Of a stretch of DNA of 9,218 bases, positions 6,256 to 9,218 are shown piece after piece; position 1 is the stretch's first letter, and every line of letters begins with the position of its first letter. The notes beneath the pieces are model-generated. The model saw only the letters and a program-made list of their open reading frames with translations. It made no database searches and had not been told where the DNA came from. The DNA comes from CAZDBS01 sp964503775 (GTDB taxonomy: Bacteria; Patescibacteriota; Saccharimonadia; Saccharimonadales; CAZDBS01). Where the stretch lies: assembly GCA_964503775.1 (NCBI GenBank), contig CAZDBS010000024.1, positions 1 through 9,218 on the forward strand, given 5' to 3'. A program made the translations under genes and the position numbers.

Positions 6256-6681
6256 ATGAAAATGTTACAAGCTATGACACGAAGAGTACGTCTTGCTTTC
6301 GCGAGCCTTGTGTTTGTAGTGGGTATGGCGCCGATGTTTGCTCTGGCAACTCCTTACGGATGTGGGTCATACGGCAACAGTACCTACAATGACTCCTGCC
6401 CTGCCACTACTACAACCACTACGACCAAGACAACAGCAAGTGATGCTGGGTCTACGGAAGAGGTCGCGACACCAACGAGCGAAACCGTAACCGACACAAC
6501 GACCAATACAAACAAGACGACTACGAAGTCCCCTGTTTCGGCCCCAGCAGTAACGACACCGAAAGATAGTGACTTCTTGAGGGTATTTTTCTCGCCTATC
6601 ACAATCTCCATACTCTTGGCACTACTTGTCATAATAATTGTTGTAGCCAAGAGAGTTGCGCATCGCGACAATAGAATATAA
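6256..6681 (+). CDS. Thr-rich cell-surface protein with signal peptide and C-terminal anchor
   Basis: 141 residues, no family recognised. The N-region MKMLQAMTRRVRL leads to a hydrophobic core and a cleavage site ALA|TP after residue 31. The start of the mature protein is TPYGCGSYGNSTYNDSC, with two cysteines (36 and 48) that could form a small disulfide loop. A Thr/Ser-rich spacer follows (about 49-105, with seven Thr in a row), then a membrane helix (about 112-131, SPITISILLALLVIIIVV) and a basic tail (AKRVAHRDNRI). This is a type I surface protein on a stalk that looks suited to O-glycosylation. The TRRVRL signal is close to a twin-arginine motif, with Arg where Phe is usual, and the gene is divergent from tatA-tatC, so Tat export is worth considering; the Sec route is equally possible. 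Start chosen by GGAGGG; TTG codons at 6235 and 6247 are alternatives. Confidence 0.75.
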   Translation: MKMLQAMTRRVRLAFASLVFVVGMAPMFALATPYGCGSYGNSTYNDSCPATTTTTTTKTTASDAGSTEEVATPTSETVTDTTTNTNKTTTKSPVSAPAVTTPKDSDFLRVFFSPITISILLALLVIIIVVAKRVAHRDNRI

Positions 6682-6725
6682 ATCCTACTGCAACATTGTG
6701 AGTGGCCTCTACCGAATCAATAGTA

Positions 6726-6731
6726 TATAAT
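6726..6731 (+). promoter_or_regulatory. -10 box of tRNA-Ser(TGA)
   Basis: A perfect TATAAT lies 24 bases before the tRNA 5' end, placing the transcript start at about 6738. No good -35 box is visible at 17 bases. Confidence 0.55.
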
Positions 6732-6755
6732 CTCATCTGTTTTCAGCCCATTTGG

Positions 6756-6882
<127 letters not shown>

Positions 6883-6931
6883 ATGAATAGGTAGGGCTTA
6901 ACAGAACGAGTTCGATAATTCGCCTGTTCAA

Positions 6932-7014
6932 GGAGAATTATATGATGAGCCAGAGTCACTGCTTCTATGAAGAAATATAAGTGACCCTGCGCGAAGCTAT
7001 AATCCCACCCTCTC
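6932..7014 (+). pseudogene. Decayed tRNA-Ser-like copy
   Basis: The 3' end AATCCCACCCTCTCC (7000-7014) is identical to the T-stem and acceptor 3' half of tRNA-Ser(TGA) (6825-6839); the CCA is replaced by TTA. GGAGA at 6932-6936 could be the matching acceptor 5' end, giving about 83 bases, near a normal tRNA-Ser length, but D and anticodon arms are not recognisable. The 3' part is firm; the 5' limit is a guess. Confidence 0.5.
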
Positions 7015-7030
7015 CATTACACGCTGACGA

Positions 7031-7045
7031 GGAGAGGTGCCCAAG
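7031..7045 (+). pseudogene. tRNA-Ser 5'-end fragment
   Basis: GGAGAGGTGCCCAAG matches the first 15 bases of tRNA-Ser(GCT) at 7232 (GGAGAGGTACCCAAG) at 14 of 15 positions. No anticodon arm or 3' half follows, so this is a remnant, placed 201 bases upstream of the intact gene. Confidence 0.6.
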
Positions 7046-7191
7046 GACACGATATAAGCTCTCGCTCCATCCGCGTTGATCGCGGATTCGCTCGAGGCCA
7101 AGCAAGGAAAACATAAACCGCTACCAGCAGTTTATGGGCTTTAGTGGTCAAGCCCCCTTCAACATTTTTAAATAACCTCTTAAAATATTCA

Positions 7192-7219
7192 CCAGTACCA
7201 CAATACATTGTGATACTGG
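7192..7219. repeat. 28-bp palindrome before tRNA-Ser(GCT)
   Basis: CCAGTA-C-CACAAT, a 2-base centre, ATTGTG-A-TACTGG: 12 of 13 positions are symmetric. It sits 12 bases before the tRNA 5' end. The tiny centre suits a dimeric DNA-binding protein site better than an RNA hairpin. There is no T-run after it, so it is not a terminator. Confidence 0.6.
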
Positions 7220-7231
7220 CAACCATTTTAA

Positions 7232-7324
7232 GGAGAGGTACCCAAGAGGCTGAAGGGGGCGGTTTGCTAAATCGCTAGGGGGAAGCAATTCCTCGCGAGG
7301 GTTCGAATCCCTCTCTCTCCGCCA
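7232..7324 (+). tRNA. tRNA-Ser(GCT)
   Basis: 93 bases with encoded CCA. Acceptor GGAGAGG (7232-7238) pairs with TCTCTCC (7314-7320, one G-T). The anticodon stem GCGGT/ATCGC has the loop TTGCTAA with anticodon GCT at 7266-7268. Long variable arm; T arm GAGGG-TTCGAAT-CCCTC. It reads AGC and AGU. A clear promoter is not seen; TAAAAT at 7181-7186 is a weak candidate. Confidence 0.97.
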
Positions 7325-7361
7325 TTCAAAAAGGCTTGTCATCTGACAGGCCTTTTTGAAT
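7324..7361 (+). terminator. Terminator hairpin of tRNA-Ser(GCT)
   Basis: Arms ATTCAAAAAGGC (7324-7335) and GCCTTTTTGAAT (7350-7361) pair perfectly, and TTGTC/GACAG adds five inner pairs (one wobble) with loop ATCT. The five-T run is in the 3' arm, as in an intrinsic terminator. It begins on the last base of the tRNA. Confidence 0.8.
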
Positions 7362-7370
7362 TTCTGAGAT

Positions 7371-7485
7371 GGTGAGAACCCGAAAGAGCCGAAGGCGGAG
7401 GGTTCGTAAGGAGTGAAGCGCGCAGAAATCTTGATTTCGAGCACTGGAGCGACGGAATAGCGAAGCGTCATCCCTCTCGCCGCCA
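7371..7485 (+). pseudogene. tRNA-Ser-like structured remnant
   Basis: The 3' end ATCCCTCTCGCCGCCA (7470-7485) matches that of tRNA-Ser(GCT) apart from a short gap in the acceptor arm, and keeps the CCA. The 5' part (ACCCGAAAGAGCCGAAGGCGG, 7378-7398) resembles the tRNA's D-arm region (ACCCAAGAGGCTGAAGGGGG). In between are two hairpins: GAACCC (7376-7381) with GGGTTC (7400-7405), and GAAATC-TT-GATTTC (near 7425-7438). At about 115 bases it is too long for a tRNA. Either a decayed duplicate or a tRNA-derived structured RNA. Confidence 0.45.
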
Positions 7486-7558
7486 GGCAAAGTCTTGGGT
7501 GTTTTGTTGCTCGTCGCCGTTATGCTTTTATGGCACGATTCGCTACAATATTTATGAC

Positions 7559-8256
7559 ATGGACCAGACGCAGGCAGAGGGTGCAGAATACGAGAATGGA
7601 TCGTATGCAGATAGCATGAGCGATGCTCCGTTTGCTGATACCGATCTCACGGTGTCGTGGCAGGCATCCGAGTACGTACATCACCCCAAACAAGCGTCAT
7701 GGTATATCGGACTTGCGGCGGCCANNNNNNNNNNNNNNNNNNNNNNNNNNNNNNNNNNNNNNNNNNNNNNNNNNNNNNNNNNNNNNNNNNNNNNNNNNNN
7801 NNNNNNNNNNNNNNNNNNNNNNNNGAGTACGTACATCACCCCAAACAAGCGTCATGGTATATCGGACTTGCGGCGGCCATCGGTGTTGTTACGGCTGGGA
7901 CGTATCTTTTGACGCGTGACTGGATGGCGCCCGTTGTCATAGCGGTCATGGGTGTGGCCGTGTGGGTGTTTGCTTCAAAACAGCCTCGAACCCTTGCATA
8001 TAGCTTGAACTCCAAAGGCGTGCAAGTTGGCGACAAATCGTATCTCTATGATCAGTTTCGTTCATTTGCGATTATCAGCGAGGGTGCTATGTCGAGTGTT
8101 CTTCTATCCCCTCTCAAGCGTTTCATGCCGCCGTTGTCACTGTACTATGCACCTGAAGATGAAGAAAAAATTGTCACACTTTTGAGTCTCCACCTTCCCC
8201 ATAATCAATCCCAACCCGACTTTGTCGAGCGTCTCTCGAGTCGTCTACGCTTCTAA
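7559..8256 (+). CDS. Two-helix membrane protein with C-terminal PH-like domain (split by assembly gap)
   Basis: The reading frame is broken here by 100 Ns, but joining the copies of a 55-base overlap (7670-7724 and 7825-7879) restores one open frame of 180 residues. The N-terminal 37 residues are acidic and disordered-looking (MDQTQAEGAEYENGSYADS...). The joined part gives EYVHHPKQASWYIGL..., two membrane helices (about 48-66 and 70-87) in hairpin form with both ends inside, then a cytoplasmic domain of about 90 residues (TLAYSLNSKGVQVGDKSYLYDQFRSF..., ending ERLSSRLRF). That domain resembles bacterial PH-like (bPH/YcxB) domains attached to paired helices; this is pattern recognition only. 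The ATG at 7559 has no Shine-Dalgarno, but a TACAAT box (7544-7549) ends 9 bases upstream. The stop overlaps the convergent exoD stop by 4 bases. Function unknown. Confidence 0.75.
7670..7879. other. Assembly gap: 100 N between identical 55-base flanks
   Basis: Exactly 100 N (7725-7824) are flanked by an exact 55-base direct repeat (7670-7724 and 7825-7879). 100 is a usual placeholder length and 55 a common assembler k-mer size, so two contigs sharing their last k-mer were scaffolded without merging. The true DNA should be 155 bases shorter. Confidence 0.92.
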
Positions 8257-8855
8257 AACAATCTCACAAGCACAGAACCTAGTCCTACCATCAGACTAAC
8301 GCCCACGAGGCCACAGAGCAATCCAATAAGTAGCAATATGATGTCTTCGAACATCAAAGCGAATGCTACGAATACGACACCGAGCGACGGAAGCGTATCA
8401 AGTCCACTAAAAGGCGGTGCGATAAAGGCTGCGATAGTGAGCACAAGGACCAAAAGTCCGACCAGCCGGAGGAATTCCCGATTTCGTAACCACCCTGACA
8501 ATCGTGGTCGAGAGAATCGTTCCGCTTTTTGTATGTACGTGATCAATTTTGGAAGGCCACGATCCTGCAGTGTTTTGCCTAGCGGCCTGCGAAGCAATGC
8601 GCGCGATAACCACACTGTACGCCTTCCGGCAACCATCTCTAGAGCCAGGAGCATGGTGATGATTTCAAATATATGCGTGACCCCTCCAGTTGGAAGTGGC
8701 AGCGCAGGTATGGCCATGAGTATGAGGAAAAAAAGCGCGAAGCTTTTGTCATCAAACTCTTCGTAGAGGTCACCCAGTGTTTTGGGCTCCTTGCTTGCGA
8801 GCCATTTTCGCAGTCTTGTACTAAAAGTCTGGGGCGATGAGTCATTTGTCGTCAC
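8253..8855 (-). CDS. exoD: ExoD-family membrane protein
   Basis: 200 residues, near the usual family length. The order of motifs fits PF06055 (ExoD): a cytoplasmic start with TLGDLYEEFDDKSF (26-39), helix with ALPLPTGGVTHIFEI (51-65), ALEMVAGRRTVWLSRALLRRPL (71-92), AERFSRPRL (111-119), then helices containing IAPPFSGLDTLPSLGVVFVAFAL (145-167) and FEDIILLLIGLLCGLVG (169-185). ExoD was first described in rhizobia as affecting exopolysaccharide production; its biochemical activity is not established. The start is GTG at 8855 with no Shine-Dalgarno; an extended -10 box ends 6 bases upstream, so the message is probably leaderless. Convergent with, and overlapping by 4 bases, the membrane-protein gene on the plus strand. 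Confidence 0.85.
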   Translation of the reverse strand: MTTNDSSPQTFSTRLRKWLASKEPKTLGDLYEEFDDKSFALFFLILMAIPALPLPTGGVTHIFEIITMLLALEMVAGRRTVWLSRALLRRPLGKTLQDRGLPKLITYIQKAERFSRPRLSGWLRNREFLRLVGLLVLVLTIAAFIAPPFSGLDTLPSLGVVFVAFALMFEDIILLLIGLLCGLVGVSLMVGLGSVLVRLF

Positions 8856-8861
8856 GCACGA

Positions 8862-8870
8862 ATCATATCA
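8862..8870 (-). promoter_or_regulatory. Extended -10 promoter of exoD
   Basis: Read on the minus strand, TGA-TATGAT is a TGn-extended -10 box ending 6 bases before the GTG start. Transcription would begin at or next to the start codon. Confidence 0.5.
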
Positions 8871-8879
8871 TGAGCACAT

Positions 8880-8908
8880 AAAATAGCCGTCTTATGACGG
8901 TTATTTTT
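8880..8908. terminator. Bidirectional terminator downstream of the tRNA-Arg-like remnant
   Basis: CCGTC (8887-8891), loop TTAT, GACGG (8896-8900), extended by AAAATAG/TTATTTT to a 12-bp stem. There is a T-run on either strand. On the minus strand it lies 2 bases after the CCA of the remnant at 8910, so it looks like that unit's own terminator. Confidence 0.75.
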
Positions 8909-8909
8909 G

Positions 8910-8981
8910 TGGTGCACCCGACATTCGAAGACTGCTGGCATTCTATGCCAGGTCTCCGGACGATCCAGTAAGTATAGACCA
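8910..8981 (-). pseudogene. Decayed tRNA-Arg-like copy
   Basis: On the minus strand the 3' end reads TTCGAAT-GTCGGGTGCACCA, matching tRNA-Arg(GCG) (TTCGAATCCTGTCGGGTGTACCA) with three bases lost and one changed. Also kept are a D-loop CTGGAT (8968-8963) and a perfect anticodon-type stem CTGGC-ATAGAAT-GCCAG (8951-8935) with U33. The T-stem 5' strand is deleted and no acceptor 5' half (GCACCCG) is present; instead GGTCT (8980-8976) pairs with AGACC (8955-8951). It cannot be a normal tRNA. Confidence 0.6.
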
Positions 8982-8982
8982 A

Positions 8983-9015
8983 TTCAAAAACCCTCCATTA
9001 GGAGGGTCCTTGAAC
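8983..9015 (-). terminator. Terminator of tRNA-Arg(GCG)
   Basis: Minus strand: CCCTCC, five-base loop, GGAGGG (9007-9002 and 8996-8991), followed by TTTTT. An outer TTCAA/TTGAA pairing extends it. It begins 2 bases after the tRNA CCA. Confidence 0.85.
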
Positions 9016-9016
9016 T

Positions 9017-9093
9017 GGTACACCCGACAGGATTCGAACCTACGACCTTTGGCTCCGCAAGCCAACGCTCTATCCAGCTGAGCTACGGGTGCG
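9017..9093 (-). tRNA. tRNA-Arg(GCG)
   Basis: 77 bases with encoded CCA. Acceptor GCACCCG (9093-9087) pairs with CGGGTGT (9027-9021), with a G-T pair at position 1-72. D arm GCTC...GAGC with loop AGCTGGATA. Anticodon stem TTGGC/GCCAA with loop TTGCGGA puts the anticodon GCG at 9059-9057. The T arm is GTAGG-TTCGAAT-CCTGT. It reads CGC (and CGU by wobble). Most bacteria use ACG, modified to ICG, for these codons. Confidence 0.93.
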
Positions 9094-9096
9094 TAA

Positions 9097-9140
9097 CAGG
9101 GGTAATTTTAACACAGACAATTCGAAACAGCTACCCCTGT
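9097..9140. promoter_or_regulatory. Inverted repeat bracketing the tRNA-Arg promoter
   Basis: ACAGGGGTA (9097-9105) and TACCCCTGT (9132-9140) form a perfect 9-bp inverted repeat with a 26-base spacer. Inside, on the minus strand, is an extended -10, TGT-TAAAAT (9114-9106), 12 bases before the tRNA 5' end. This could be a regulatory site between the tRNA and the divergent gene at 9178. Confidence 0.4.
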
Positions 9141-9159
9141 ATGCCTTGGGGTCACAATC

Positions 9160-9168
9160 TGTTATAAT
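9160..9168 (+). promoter_or_regulatory. Extended -10 promoter of the gene at 9178
   Basis: TGT-TATAAT is a perfect extended -10 box. It ends 9 bases before the ATG, so transcription would begin within a few bases of the start codon. No -35 box at 17 bases. Confidence 0.6.
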
Positions 9169-9177
9169 ACCACCATT

Positions 9178-9218
9178 ATGACATCGCTTGCGGATTTGAA
9201 AGACGTCTATCAAGCGCT
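9178..9218 (+). CDS. Unidentified gene, 3' truncated by window end
   Basis: ATG at 9178 followed by an open frame to the window edge (MTSLADLKDVYQA). There is no Shine-Dalgarno; the start is supported by the extended -10 box just upstream. Too little is visible to name a product. Confidence 0.5.
   Translation, partial: MTSLADLKDVYQA

Larger units (their letters stand above)
6883..7231 (+). other. Gene-less stretch between the two tRNA-Ser genes
   Basis: I see no protein gene longer than 12 codons. The stretch holds small inverted repeats (AACAG 6900-6904 with CTGTT 6924-6928; GTCACT 6955-6960 with AGTGAC 6980-6985; ATCCGCG 7069-7075 with CGCGGAT 7081-7087; GGGCTT 7136-7141 with AAGCCC 7150-7155), tRNA-Ser-like fragments near 7001-7014 and 7031-7045, and a 28-bp palindrome at 7192. 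A tRNA T-arm-like piece (GAGTTCGATAATTCG, 6908-6922) is also visible. Best read as decayed tRNA sequence, or a structured RNA that I do not recognise. Confidence 0.5.

Noticed and set aside
7148..7471. 107-codon minus-strand ORF with RERDSNPRE
   Set aside because: It is antisense to tRNA-Ser(GCT) and the structured remnant; a well-known tRNA shadow.
7670..7879. Apparent 55-bp direct repeat flanking an insertion-like gap
   Set aside because: Not treated as a target-site duplication or a real repeat: the intervening bases are exactly 100 N, and the overlap length and restored reading frame point to assembly.
8907..9167. Plus-strand ORF containing HPTGFEPTTFGSAS
   Set aside because: Antisense translation of tRNA-Arg(GCG).

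Overview
The window most likely comes from a Saccharibacteria (TM7) or closely related Candidate Phyla Radiation genome. The reasons are: tandem small PF18895-type 'T4SS pilin' genes; a cassette of tail-fibre-like and LamG-like proteins whose first protein starts with an N-terminus (RLPQVGGDDGNWGEILNEFL) that I associate with these bacteria; small compact genes; and a minimal TatA/TatC pair. The standard code fits: every gene reads through without TGA, and none of the 13 complete stop codons is TGA. The taxon is an inference from gene content.

Layout. 1-1269: three tandem paralogous pilin-like membrane proteins (the first cut by the window edge), closed by a strong bidirectional terminator. 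1288-1758 (-): an Hsp20 small heat-shock protein. 1897-2574 (+): a ComF-family phosphoribosyltransferase with two zinc knuckles. 2603-5254 (+): a promoter and a three-gene cassette made of a 57-residue membrane peptide with a Tat-like N-terminus, a 321-residue tail-fibre-like protein and a 467-residue protein with two LamG-like domains. 5256-6191 (-): tatA-tatC, convergent with the cassette. 6256-6681 (+): a Thr-rich cell-surface protein with a TRR-containing signal sequence, divergent from tatA. 6756-7324 (+): two tRNA-Ser genes (TGA and GCT) with decayed tRNA-Ser-like fragments around them. 7559-8256 (+): a two-helix membrane protein, broken in this record by 100 Ns that are almost certainly an unmerged assembly overlap. 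8253-8855 (-): an ExoD-family membrane protein. 9017-9093 (-): tRNA-Arg(GCG), followed by a decayed tRNA-Arg-like copy with its own terminator. 9178 onward (+): the first codons of an unidentified gene.

Common theme. Most protein genes concern the cell envelope: pilins, Tat export, a surface protein, tail-fibre/lectin-like proteins and ExoD. That fits an episymbiont that interacts with a host surface, although the link is inferred. The less ordinary signals are the tRNA-derived debris downstream of all three tRNA genes; the pairing of a TatC lacking one usual signal-binding Glu with two Tat-like but non-consensus N-termini nearby; several start codons placed 6-9 bases after a -10 box (leaderless transcription); and an unusual GCG anticodon for Arg.
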